Shown one piece after another: positions 27,816 to 37,000 of a DNA stretch of 64,000 nt. A model generated the notes under the pieces. That model searched no databases. It was not told the DNA's origin and saw only the letters and a program-made list of their open reading frames with translations. Position 1 is the stretch's first letter. Each line of letters starts with the position of its first letter. Origin of the DNA: Chryseobacterium carnipullorum (GTDB lineage Bacteria > Bacteroidota > Bacteroidia > Flavobacteriales > Weeksellaceae); contig NZ_FRCD01000012.1 of NCBI RefSeq assembly GCF_900142785.1, positions 1 to 64,000 on the forward strand. Reading direction: 5' to 3'. A program made the position numbers and the translations under genes.

Positions 27816-28742
27816 CTAAAATTTCTCTGCAGGTTGTATCATTAATTTGTTGTCTTTGTTGAAAAATAGGAGCCAGATCCAAACAAGAAATGCCAAAATA
27901 AAAGAAATAACAATACTCTGATAAAAGAAGTCTTTTGCTGCGTCGTTGGCTTGAAACTCCTGTATAGCCTGATTGACTGTTAAGCCCTGTTTTACCAGTA
28001 AAGTAATGACTGTCGTAACGTTGGCGATAATGATGCTGATGATGTTTGTAAGAACAATAATATATTTTGTCAGTTTTCCATGCAGTCCTTTGAAATAATC
28101 ATAGCCTAAAATTCCGAGAATTGCGATGACGAATGCCATTCCGGAGGCCAGTCTTTCAAAATAGACAGCACATAAAACCCAAAGTATAATTCCCGGAACC
28201 GAAAAGAGTAGGGCCCCTAAAAATCCTGTTAAATAATTTTTTTCTTTTGAAATTCTTTCTTTTTCAATTTCGTAAAATCTACGATCCTCCTGGCTGAAAC
28301 AGCGATCACAAAGTATAATACCGTTGTCGTTGAGATCATAATAGTTGATTCTTTGATCTTGTCCACAGCTGTGACAATGGTTTTGCTCTGGCAGATTTAG
28401 TTTTTTGAACAGATCAACCAGAAAATCGAACAAAGCATAAACCGTCTTAAGTTGAGTAAGCGTTACATTTTCAACGAATTTAAAAAAAATCGCATGATCG
28501 CTAATTTCAAAGTGGGTAAACTTTAATTTCTTTTTGTTGGTGTTGAGTTCAGTTTTGATGTGTAGCTTTTGTTCTTCTGTTAAGCTTCCGGTGGTCGCCG
28601 TTACCAATTTGAATTGCGGTGTGGTGACTAAACTTGCATCTGAAACGTTGAAAAAGTATCCTTTGTAGAGTCCGAATACACTGTCCTTTGTTTTATACCA
28701 GCCAAGTTCTTTGGCTATTTTTTTTGCTTTTGGAAAAATCAT
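27816..28742 (-). CDS. Zinc-ribbon membrane protein of unknown function
   Basis: A 308-residue protein with three parts. A soluble N-terminal domain (1-120) comes first. A treble-clef/zinc-ribbon-like module has two CxxC knuckles (CHSCGQ and CDRCFS, about residues 122-150). Four membrane helices follow (about 168-192, 196-215, 225-250 and 275-298). There is no signal peptide. I do not recognise the family. It closes the minus-strand array of immunity genes, and multi-spanning proteins can be immunity factors for membrane-active toxins, so that role is a guess. Base composition is AT-rich like the rest of the array. Confidence 0.65.
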   Translation of the reverse strand: MIFPKAKKIAKELGWYKTKDSVFGLYKGYFFNVSDASLVTTPQFKLVTATTGSLTEEQKLHIKTELNTNKKKLKFTHFEISDHAIFFKFVENVTLTQLKTVYALFDFLVDLFKKLNLPEQNHCHSCGQDQRINYYDLNDNGIILCDRCFSQEDRRFYEIEKERISKEKNYLTGFLGALLFSVPGIILWVLCAVYFERLASGMAFVIAILGILGYDYFKGLHGKLTKYIIVLTNIISIIIANVTTVITLLVKQGLTVNQAIQEFQANDAAKDFFYQSIVISFILAFLVWIWLLFFNKDNKLMIQPAEKF

Positions 28743-28889
28743 TTGTTGTTTTTAATTTATATTGATCTTATTCATTTAACATTCCATTACTACTTTGTGA
28801 GTTATTATGAATAAGATGACTGATTTATTCTCCAAAGATAATAGATGGATTACATTTATTGGACATGATTAACCTTATAATTTTAGGTG

Positions 28890-29642
28890 TTAAAAATTTT
28901 GGTTGAATTTTTTTAGCTCAAAATAGCAGTTTTCACAAACTAATCTAATTTGTGCAAAATTCTCAGATTCTTCGTTCCATTCACCATACTCAGCTCTTAC
29001 TTTTTCACATTCATCACACCATGCCTGGAAGTCATCTTCTTCTTCCAACTCCATTCCTTTGTAAGTGTCGAAGGCTTCATGAAAACCGCTTACCGTTTTA
29101 CAGTCTAAGTGCTGACACACAAATCCTGGACGCGCAAAACCATGCTGAGTACATTCTACTATTTTTTGTTTAGATTGTTGAACACTTTTAGAATTTTTAT
29201 CTTCAACAGCCGTAAGAACCATGTAAAAATCCAAATGGTCAGAATTGACTTTATATGCTCCAATACCATTCAGAAAATCCAGGCACACTGATGTCAATTC
29301 CCAACCATCCAATTCATCACTTGGAAAGGTTCCTTCCTGTAATTTTTCGTATTGATTTTTTATTCCAAACTCTTTGACAACGAGTAATTTTTTTTTATTC
29401 TTTTCAATGGAACTGTCATTGAACCAGCTCCACATCCACGTTTGCTTTTCTTTTGAATAGGTTCCTACCGGGATATAGGTAAAGTATACTTCATCTTCGT
29501 CCGAGTTGTAAAGTCGTAAAAGCTCAAACTCACTATCATAAAACCAATTTTCGTAGGAATCTATATCAAATTGTTGTTTGAACAAATTTTGAATTTCAAT
29601 GAGGTGATCCAGCTTTTCCTGACAGAATTCTTTGTAGTTCAT
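28890..29642 (-). CDS. DUF6882-like protein, candidate immunity protein
   Basis: A 250-residue protein, taking the MNYKEFCQEKLDHL start; the frame offers an ATG 7 codons earlier. The centre has a WMWSWFN segment preceded by PVGTYS, as I recall for DUF6882 proteins. The C-terminal 80 residues form a cysteine-rich module with C-x2-HG, FVCQHLDC, WCDECE and VCENC elements, probably a zinc-binding unit. No toxin lies next to it, so it reads as an orphan member of the immunity tail. It is separated from its neighbours by AT-rich gaps of about 140-150 bases. Confidence 0.6.
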   Translation of the reverse strand: MNYKEFCQEKLDHLIEIQNLFKQQFDIDSYENWFYDSEFELLRLYNSDEDEVYFTYIPVGTYSKEKQTWMWSWFNDSSIEKNKKKLLVVKEFGIKNQYEKLQEGTFPSDELDGWELTSVCLDFLNGIGAYKVNSDHLDFYMVLTAVEDKNSKSVQQSKQKIVECTQHGFARPGFVCQHLDCKTVSGFHEAFDTYKGMELEEEDDFQAWCDECEKVRAEYGEWNEESENFAQIRLVCENCYFELKKFNQNF

Positions 29643-29710
29643 TTCTATTGTGTTAAAAATCATTTAATTCTAAGATTGTTCCAAAGGACGCTTTTTACAT
29701 TGATTTTAAA

Positions 29711-29740
29711 ATTTAGAGCATTGAAAACAGTGTTCTAAAT
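29711..29740. terminator. Hairpin after the Imm33-like gene
   Basis: A 10-bp stem (ATTTAGAGCA with TGTTCTAAAT, one G-U) and a 10-base loop lie just beyond the stop at 29783, with A/T-runs on both sides. The TAGAGCATTGAA core recurs in the hairpin at 33065-33093. Confidence 0.5.
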
Positions 29741-29782
29741 AATTTTTTAAATATTTAGAATGGTTAGCAAATTTTGTTACTC

Positions 29783-30418
29783 CTAATCTTTGCATATGGC
29801 TACATTTCCATTTCCCATTAAAAATCTATATCCGAAAGGCAATGCTAAATATTTCAAAATATCAGGACGAGCAAAAGCGACATGATAAAAGTGCACCATT
29901 TTTAATGACTTAATATCGTCATTATAATCATCTGTGATAAGATACCAACCACTTTCGTCCTGAGGTGAATCATATCTAATTCCTTCGATATCTTTTCCTT
30001 CGAAAACACCATCTGATATAACAATCGACTGATTGAAGGTTGGAAAATGAGGAATAAGATTTTGTTGCCAACATATTTCCCCTTGTTCTCTAACAACTGA
30101 AATTGCCATATCACAACCTTTATTATAGCCACTGCCGTCAGCGTTTGCTTCATACAAGTCATAGCAGTTATCCTCATCCAGCCTAAATTGTAAAAGACAT
30201 GAATAATAGCCAATATTTTGGTTTTCAGAAATAATAGGTTTACTACCTACAATATAATCTATAATATATTTTATAACCTCTATATAGTTTTCTGGTTGAT
30301 TATTACCAATAGCAACTCTAATTTCTTTATCTAAATAAAGATATAGTCCTTTAGTCTCAACATAAATATTATTTATTTTTATTTCAATTTCTTTTTGATT
30401 CATAGATCTAATATTCAT
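29783..30418 (-). CDS. Imm33/DUF2185-like immunity protein
   Basis: A 211-residue soluble protein. Its last 60 residues carry the pattern SGWYLITDD, a spacer of about 15, then FARPDILKYLALPFGYRF, which matches the DUF2185/Imm33 domain as I know it. The N-terminal part is less distinctive. The gene overlaps the preceding DUF4265-like gene by 11 bases, so the two are co-translated and together follow the HNH toxin tip. One of the pair is probably the cognate antidote of that nuclease; the other may be an accumulated orphan. Confidence 0.65.
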   Translation of the reverse strand: MNIRSMNQKEIEIKINNIYVETKGLYLYLDKEIRVAIGNNQPENYIEVIKYIIDYIVGSKPIISENQNIGYYSCLLQFRLDEDNCYDLYEANADGSGYNKGCDMAISVVREQGEICWQQNLIPHFPTFNQSIVISDGVFEGKDIEGIRYDSPQDESGWYLITDDYNDDIKSLKMVHFYHVAFARPDILKYLALPFGYRFLMGNGNVAICKD

Positions 30419-30848
30419 GTTCTAAACAAGATTCTTCATATGACCAAACGTTTCCTTCCCCCTCGTCTAAATATTGCTTAATCGGCCTATAAGAGATATT
30501 AGCTGGCACATTGACTGCAATTATGTTTCTATCCAAGAAAACTTCCGAATCACAACCATTTTCTTTAAACCATTGTCTGGTTTCTTCTATTTTATTTTCA
30601 TAATCTTTGTAGACGAAGATCCGGACAGTTGTATTTCCAGAACTCTCAACAAAATCTTCAAAATAATACTGCTTATCATCTTCATCATATTCGACTTCAA
30701 TAGTATCACCAAGAGAAATCCTTTCTGCAATAAAAGGAATATTGTCTACAATAAAATTATCCCCATCTGATTTACACCATAATGATTCAGTTTGGTACTC
30801 TTTTTCGGCAGTTTCTTGCACAAAAAAAACTTTAGTTCTATTTTCCAT
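30408..30848 (-). CDS. DUF4265 domain protein, probable immunity to the HNH toxin
   Basis: A 146-residue soluble protein matching the DUF4265 family by its layout. It has LWCKSDGDNFIVDNIPFIA, then SLGDTIEVEYD with a YYFEDFVESSGN segment, and a second ferredoxin-like half with IAVNVPA near residue 115. DUF4265 proteins sit next to polymorphic toxins in Bacteroidota. Here the ATG begins 3 bases after the stop codon of the HNH nuclease tip, the expected place for the cognate immunity gene. It overlaps the Imm33-like gene downstream. Confidence 0.7.
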   Translation of the reverse strand: MENRTKVFFVQETAEKEYQTESLWCKSDGDNFIVDNIPFIAERISLGDTIEVEYDEDDKQYYFEDFVESSGNTTVRIFVYKDYENKIEETRQWFKENGCDSEVFLDRNIIAVNVPANISYRPIKQYLDEGEGNVWSYEESCLEHEY

Positions 30849-30851
30849 ATA

Positions 30852-31865
30852 TTATTCTCTTTTGTTACTCTTTTTTATATTACAATCTCTACATAATACC
30901 TGTCCATTATTTGGTGTACCACTACCACCAAGTGATTCTGCTTCTATATGATCAACTTGTGTTTCCCTCTTATCCGGTACAACTCCCTTCTTGGATTGTT
31001 GGGCAGGAACAGTTTCAACTTTACACTTCTTACATATGGTTTTACCAGCATTTTTAAGGGTATTTAGGTCTATTACAACTTTTTTACCAGCTTTTGTAAA
31101 AGGCATGTTAGGTCGTGGTCTTTGACTCAATTTTGCGGCTCTCGCCTCTAGTTTCTGAAATTGCCTTACTGATTCAAAAGCTCTTAATGCTGGAACCTTT
31201 CCGCCTTGAACAGTTAACGCTCCTTCGACACCTCCAAAGGCAGCCATGCCTATTGTTGCAAGGTCAAAAGCACTATTTACTATTTTTTCCTTAGTCGTTT
31301 CCTTCGGAACACCAATCGTTAAGGCCAGCCTTCCATCACTTCCTACTTCATATGCATTATTTATTTCATTTTTAGCTACACTATTGTAGCCTCTCATAAA
31401 TAAATTAGAAGCAGCAGCTCTTACACTGTTAATTCCACCACCAATGAATTCGGCAAATTCAGCTTCAGTGCCGGGTAGATCTTGCTCTCTTTTTGTGCTT
31501 ACAGGCTCTAAGCCTTCAAGCTCTCTTGCATCTACAACCCTGTTCCCACTAAATGCATAGGTAGACCATGTGTTATAATCTTCAGCTAACGGATCTACAT
31601 TAAAGAATCTTCCCAGTTCCGGGATGCTGTTTCGCCATTTAAAAGAACTCCATCCGGTTTCGGTCTGCTTTTCCTGCCCTGAAAACCGTATTTGTAGCTT
31701 GGCAGCTGGGTTGTGCTGGAACCTTCATACTCTAACCCAAAAGGATAATAATTGGTTTCACGGTCTATGGCAACATCTTGGGTTGCGGTATTCCAATAGT
31801 AGGCCCGCCTGATATTTCCTACATGATCTTCATAATTGTAGACGTACCTTTTCTTCTGAAAATCA
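30852..31865 (-). pseudogene. Displaced RHS tip: RHS core fragment plus HNH nuclease toxin, frameshifted
   Basis: On the minus strand from about 31865 the sequence copies the end of the RHS core of the large upstream gene (compare 31612-31860 with 34752-35000). It includes GWSSFKWRNSIPELGRFFNVD. The orphan reads CCC where the intact gene reads CCCC (about 31677-31680), and a stop lies at 31725-31727. An open frame therefore runs only from 31724 down to 30852. The tip (codon-complete from 31397) ends in a classical HNH nuclease: CKKC, then QVDHIEAES, then N and CRDCN. Without a promoter or secretion front end it cannot be exported. It is a silent tip that recombination through the shared core could restore. 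Confidence 0.8.
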
Positions 31866-32082
31866 ATTTAAAAATCAAGCATCGCTAACTTTGATACATG
31901 AGGAAGGATCTTCAATCATTTAAGATCATTTTTATCGGCTAAAATAAGCAAGAGTAGGATAACCTACCCTCGCTATTTTAATTTTAAAATTTAATGTATA
32001 TTGATTTCCAACAAGTTAACAATTAAAATGATTCTATCACTAACTTTGGAACATTACCCTGATTACCACCTATCATATCTCA
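31866..32082. other. Break between displaced RHS tip and next cassette
   Basis: RHS similarity stops at about 31865 and the remaining 217 bases are AT-rich without a gene. This marks the left recombination boundary of the displaced tip in the transcription direction. Confidence 0.45.
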
Positions 32083-32436
32083 TTATTGACAAACATACAA
32101 ACCTCTGACATATTCAGAGAAATAAAATTTGTGACCTGACGGAAGAATAAAATCATCTACACCCATCATGTAAGTATTTCCATCATTTTGATGAGGAATA
32201 GTGAATTCAGAAATTATAAGAGTGTACTTTTTACCATTGTAAATTTTCAATCCATTGTCACAGGTGTCCTTTTTATAGGAGAAAAAGTAATCTATCTTTC
32301 TTGTCTTCATATTTTTAAATTTAAAAACATAAGATTTTTCAAACTCAATTATTTTCTTTATTTTAACCTCAGTTTTTTGTTGAGCATAAAGAAGTGAACT
32401 TAAAATGAGTATTGGAATTAATGTAATTTTTTTCAT
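32083..32436 (-). CDS. Small exported protein, candidate immunity protein
   Basis: A 117-residue protein with a signal peptide (MKKITLIPILILSSLLYAQ) and a short beta-rich mature domain containing two cysteines (KDTCDNG and the last-but-one residue), possibly a disulfide. I do not recognise the family. Its place between immunity genes of the toxin array and its predicted periplasmic site suggest an antidote to a toxin acting in the periplasm, but no partner is seen. It is encoded 53 bases downstream of the NTF2-like gene on the same strand. Confidence 0.55.
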   Translation of the reverse strand: MKKITLIPILILSSLLYAQQKTEVKIKKIIEFEKSYVFKFKNMKTRKIDYFFSYKKDTCDNGLKIYNGKKYTLIISEFTIPHQNDGNTYMMGVDDFILPSGHKFYFSEYVRGLYVCQ

Positions 32437-32489
32437 TTTTTTAGTTTCTTAATAAAAATTATTAATTAAAGATATTATAATGTCTAAGA

Positions 32490-32789
32490 TTACTTTCCGT
32501 GAGTGTATTTAACTACTTTCTTTGCCTTTACATTTACTTCTGCATAGGCAACACCCCCTAATCTGTTTTTGGGCAAAGTTCCTTGAACAATCCAAACACT
32601 ATCATTTTTCTTTTCTGCAATGAATGGCTTTTGCTCATTTACCGATTTGCCATAAATCTCAATCCATTTTTCTTCTGCTAGAGAAATTGCTACACTCGAG
32701 TCTGAGTTAATATCTTCATTCTTGCTTAATTTTCCGTTCTGACAACAAATAAGTAAAGTTGTAAGTATTATAAAAAAAAATTGTCTCAT
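32490..32789 (-). CDS. NTF2-fold immunity lipoprotein
   Basis: A 99-residue lipoprotein. The N-terminus is hydrophobic with a double-cysteine lipobox (LLICCQNG, lipid attachment near residue 15-16). The mature part has the NTF2-fold immunity pattern: AISLAEEKWIEIYG, then PFIAEKKNDSVWIVQGTLP, then GGVAYAEVNVKAKKVV. This family (NTF2 fold immunity protein of polymorphic toxin systems) neutralises toxins acting in the envelope. No cognate toxin remains directly upstream, only degraded sequence at 32800-33060, so it is an orphan immunity gene. Confidence 0.75.
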   Translation of the reverse strand: MRQFFFIILTTLLICCQNGKLSKNEDINSDSSVAISLAEEKWIEIYGKSVNEQKPFIAEKKNDSVWIVQGTLPKNRLGGVAYAEVNVKAKKVVKYTHGK

Positions 32790-32799
32790 AATTAATTAA

Positions 32800-33060
32800 T
32801 TTTGGGGGTTCCTGATCTATTTATTAATGGTGTTTGCTCTCTTTTTTTATCCTCTATTGATTTTAATCCTCCATCTAATTTGGATTTGGATTTGGATTTG
32901 TCAGTTGAAGAATCTGAGTCCGGAAATATTTTAATAGGTTTAGGTTTATAATCACCAGTTGAAGGATTTGGATTTTATACTGGCGGTTTTTTATTTTTTC
33001 TAGTTCAGCATCCCCTAACCGCAAAATTTTCCATGTTAAAATAAAATTCTGTCTAATGTT
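32800..33060 (-). pseudogene. Degraded coding remnant upstream of the NTF2 immunity gene
   Basis: Read on the minus strand, one frame gives NPNPSTGDYKPKPIKIF followed by a Ser/Lys-rich stretch (SSTDKSKSKSKLDGG) down to the immunity gene. A stop interrupts that frame near 32976. The composition looks like the linker and tail of a secreted toxin. I read it as the wreck of the toxin that matched the NTF2-fold immunity protein. Confidence 0.4.
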
Positions 33061-33064
33061 AAAT

Positions 33065-33093
33065 ACTAGAGCATTGAATTTCAATGCTCTAGT
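33065..33093. terminator. Hairpin after the DUF2750 gene
   Basis: A 13-bp stem (ACTAGAGCATTGA and its complement) and a 3-base loop lie 15 bases after the stop of the minus-strand DUF2750 gene, followed by an A/T-rich stretch. It shares the TAGAGCATTGAA core with the hairpin at 29711-29740. Confidence 0.6.
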
Positions 33094-33107
33094 TTGTTAT
33101 GAATACT

Positions 33108-33491
33108 TTAGCTATAATTGCTTAGTTCTTCACTTAAATCCGAAGAAAATTCTTTAAGACTTACAACGAAGCCTGTTTTGTCATAAATAGGAAAAACGTT
33201 AATCAAACAATCCTCATCAACTATAAAATCAATGATTTCATTTTCCAAATCATCCAAATCCAATTTTTTTATCGAACAAACTTCCCAACCATCTACTTTA
33301 CATAGTTCTGCGTATTCTTCTGCACTCCAAACAGTAAACATTTTTTTTCCATCTAATTGAGATAATGCATAATCTCCTTTATCGTTAACAAGAGTGAAAA
33401 AAAATTCCCAATCAGCCACCTTATTAATGAAATTTTTGTATCACTCCAAGGGTTGCAAAGCAATAACGCTTTCAATTTCTTTCTGATTCAT
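33108..33491 (-). pseudogene. DUF2750 immunity-type gene broken by a nonsense codon
   Basis: The 103-residue open part (from a GTG at 33419) matches DUF2750: KVADWEFF, then FTVWSAEEYAELC, then VFPIYDKTG. The real start lies upstream: an ATG at 33491 opens MNQKEIESVIALQPLE, a good family N-terminus. A TGA at 33443-33441 then interrupts the frame exactly where relatives carry the ERY..F segment. A single C-to-T change (CGA to TGA) explains it. Translation might restart at the GTG, giving a protein lacking the first helix. Hairpins lie on both sides, so the gene is a separate cassette. Confidence 0.8.
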
Positions 33492-33507
33492 TTTATTTAT
33501 ATTTTAA

Positions 33508-33538
33508 AGATTAGCGCATCATTTTGTTGCGCTAATCT
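33508..33538. terminator. Hairpin between ankyrin and DUF2750 genes
   Basis: An 11-bp perfect stem (AGATTAGCGCA and its complement) with a 9-base loop lies 20 bases beyond the ankyrin gene's stop on the minus strand. It is followed by an A/T-rich stretch. It probably ends the main RHS operon transcript. Confidence 0.65.
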
Positions 33539-33557
33539 GTATTTAAGTTATAAAACT

Positions 33558-34043
33558 CTAACCTAATAAAATTTGCACAAGTTCTTCGTCTTTGATTTGT
33601 CTAGCAAAATCAAGGGCAGATCTGCCACTTGTATTTTTAGATTGTGCATCGATTCCATGTTCCATTAGTAGTTTAACAATATCGTAGTGGCCGCGGGAAT
33701 TAAAAACCGCAACCCACATCGGGTTATTGCCATGTTGATCTTTTATACCTTTTTCAATACCATTAGACTCTAACAGTAACTTTGTAAGATTATAATTATT
33801 ATGGGCTGTGCTGTAATGTAATGGAGTTTTACCTTCTCTATCTAATTTGTTGTTATCAATATTACAATATAAAAGATAATTGAATATCTCTGGTTTGTCT
33901 TGCGTGATGGCCTCATGTAAAAGATTTTGTCCAAATTCATTAACAAAAAAATTTACATTATTTTCGTTTACAATTTTTTCCAAGTCTTCTAAATCATTAA
34001 ATTCGATCATTTCGAAAACATCGCTAATATTATTTTTTTTCAT
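33558..34043 (-). CDS. Ankyrin-repeat immunity protein
   Basis: A 161-residue soluble protein made almost entirely of ankyrin repeats, for example FGQNLLHEAITQDKPEIFNY, EGKTPLHYSTAHNNYNLTKL and HGNNPMWVAVFNSRGHYDIV, plus a last repeat with SGRSALDFARQ. Its start lies 14 bases inside the end of the RHS-GH-E nuclease gene, so the two are translationally coupled. Ankyrin proteins are a known class of immunity partner for nuclease toxins, and this position makes it the cognate antidote of the GH-E tip. Confidence 0.8.
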   Translation of the reverse strand: MKKNNISDVFEMIEFNDLEDLEKIVNENNVNFFVNEFGQNLLHEAITQDKPEIFNYLLYCNIDNNKLDREGKTPLHYSTAHNNYNLTKLLLESNGIEKGIKDQHGNNPMWVAVFNSRGHYDIVKLLMEHGIDAQSKNTSGRSALDFARQIKDEELVQILLG

Positions 34044-37000
34044 ATTTATGACTTCTGTTTGCTGATTTTGATTCTGGTTGATAATTTTTAGGATTTTTAT
34101 ATTTTTCTAAAAACTTTTCCTTTGTTATCTTACCATTCATATATTTTTCATGTAATTTTTTATATTCCTGTCCAGGCTTGTGTCCCATATCCCAAGATCT
34201 AGGTTTTATTGCTTTATCCCACGTTAACTCTTCACCTGTGTTTGGGTCATACACTTTACCATCTTTCTGTTTTGCCGAATTCCAAACAGTTTCAACTTGA
34301 TCTTTTGCATAGGAAGGTCTACTTTTGCTGTAAGCCTTTTTCGCTACAGTCTTCGCCTCCGTTTTTGCAGCAGCTTTTACTTCGGCCTCAACAACAACAG
34401 TAGCAACTTTTGCTTCAATTTTAACTTGAGGAACAAGATTAAGTGCTAAAAGTGTTGCCGCATCCTTTCTATTGGCATTATTTCCCTCAAAGTTCCTTCC
34501 ACTAGCAAGCGTATAAAGTTCCTCAATAGGAGTGGCTATTTTAATAACAGCCATAAATGCAGCACTGTTTGCATCTTGGTTAAACTTTTCTGCTCTTGCT
34601 TGGACCCCTCCGTTCTGCTTCATAGCCATACGGAAACGGAAATCTTCACCTTCTAAACCTTCAAGCTCAACGTTATCAACAACTCTGTTCTCCGAAAAAT
34701 TATAGTGCGACTGGTATGCATAATCTTCGCTTAACGGATCAACATTGAAGAATCTCCCCAGTTCCGGTATACTGTTTCGCCATTTAAAAGAACTCCATCC
34801 TGTTTCGGTCTGCTTTTCCTGCCCCTGAAAACCGTATTTGTAGCTTGGCAGCTGGGTATTTGCTCCCTGAAACCCTTCATACTCCATCCCAAAAGGATAG
34901 TAATTGGTTTCTCTATCAACTATTGCGACATTATTGCTTCCTTTATAATAAGCAAGCCTTACATTTCCTACATGATCTTCATAATTATAAACATACCGTT
35001 TCTTTTGGAAGTCATAATAACCTTCACTTGTAGGGAAAAACAGAAGAGATATAGGTCCGCCACCTTCCTGTTCATACTGAAAGCCATCAAGGTAGTCAGT
35101 ATTATTGGTGATCATCAGGCCACTTTTATAGGATAAATATGCAAATGCCTTCTTTAGTTTAATACCATCCGCCCTGTACAGAAACTGAAGGCTATTATTG
35201 TCCTGAGCAAACTTTACCTCTTTAGGCAAATTTAAAAAATTATACGAGATAGAAGTTATATCCTTATCCAAATGATCGGTCATATTTCCATTCACATCAT
35301 AGCCAATGGTGTTCCCACCCGTTGGATAGCCGGATGGATTGGTATTCTCATCTATTACTTTTTTCAGCCTGTTGCCTTCATATACCTGATATTTAAGATC
35401 ATCTATAAGTATGGGTGTATTGGCTAAAGGCTGGTATCTTTTCAGGGTCTGGATATTTCCATTCAAATCATACGTGAGATTCTCACTATAGCCGTCATTT
35501 ACAGGAGCAGTGGCAGCAGGCTCGCGGTATGAAGCGTCTTTTAGTCTGTTTAATCTGTCATATCGGTAGGCATATCTTCTCAGAAAGTCATTACTGCTGG
35601 TTCTCCAGTCAAATTCTGAAATATTACCATTGTATTTTGCAGGAGCTGCGGAAGCGTCGGTTGGATTATCATATTTCAGTTCATAGGCAAATAATTTTCC
35701 ACCCAGATCAGCGGGATTATTCACTTTTGTAACCCATCCCCTGATATTGTAAGCATAATCTACAGACTGCAACGGAGTTCCGTAAGTATTCCCGGTTTTC
35801 TTATTGGTCAGCTGGCCAATTTCATTGTAGGTATTGTCGGCAAGCAGCTCTTCGGGATTGGTGTCCACTTGGTGGTATTGCTTTAGCAGCCTGTTTTGTC
35901 CGTCATAGACAAATCTTTCTTTTACCAGAACTTCTGCGTCAGCAGAGCTTCTTTTGTGAGAAGTATAACTTTCTTCCGTCTGCCCTGTGAAATCAAGTTT
36001 CAATTCCTTGTTGGTATATCCGCCCAGGTGATTGTCTGTTTTTACACTCACGAGCCTGCCTTTGGAATCATAATATTTATATGTTTTTGTCCAGTTATTA
36101 TCTTCTATGTTTTTCACATATGAAGCGGTTAGTAAGCTTTTTGTAGAAGCATCATCACCTGTTCCTAATGTTTGTGACAATGTATATTGTCCCTGAACTG
36201 TCTGCGGTACAAGTGGTGCTTCAGGTGGATACTTGTCATAATAGTTTATCGACAGAAGAGTCATACTTCCGGTAGGAAAAGCCTGTTTATCATAATAGAC
36301 ATTGATCCCCTGTTGGTTAAAAGGACTGGCACTTCTTTTTTCATTGTTATAGGCATTGGCAGACATGCTGTTTACTGCATTCTGCATAACCCTTCTGTTT
36401 GCAGTATTGGAAAAAAAGCCTGTATAGACGACTCTGCCTAATTCATCATACTTTGTAAAGATCCAGCCTTTACTTCCGAAATTATTATTTACGGTTCTCA
36501 GAATACCATCCTGAGAAAGTACGGGCCTGTCCTGCTTATCATATACTGTCATCTCCCAGTCTTTTCCAGGCAATTTTTTCTCAACTTCTCTGTTCTGCCC
36601 GTCATAATTATATTGATAGCATAAATCTTCCAAGATCACTGTAGTTACCACATTACCTGCCTGCTCAATCTGCTGCACCGCTTTAGGTGGAATAACAAAT
36701 GCCATCTGATTGTATTCATTGTAAACGTAATAGGTGTCAATATTTTGAGTTCCATCGATACGTCTAACGAGAACAGCCTGTCCAAGCCCATTCTCGAACT
36801 GGACAACAGGGATGCCGTCTTCATCTGTTACTGTATTTTTATACAAGACTCCAGCTGGATAATACCCTGAATTCTCGGAAGATACTTTCAGTGAAGAACT
36901 GGTTCCTGAAACGTTATTGGCGGTAATAATGGAAGTAGTAACCACAAACTTTTTGACCTCGTTTACTGCATTGGTTTCATACTTATATTTTTTTGTATGC

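Noticed and set aside
32875..33084. 69-codon frame on the minus strand with an NPNPNPN end
   Set aside because: Another frame in the same stretch reads more like a degraded toxin linker; the repeat-like end comes from a GGATTT-type simple repeat.
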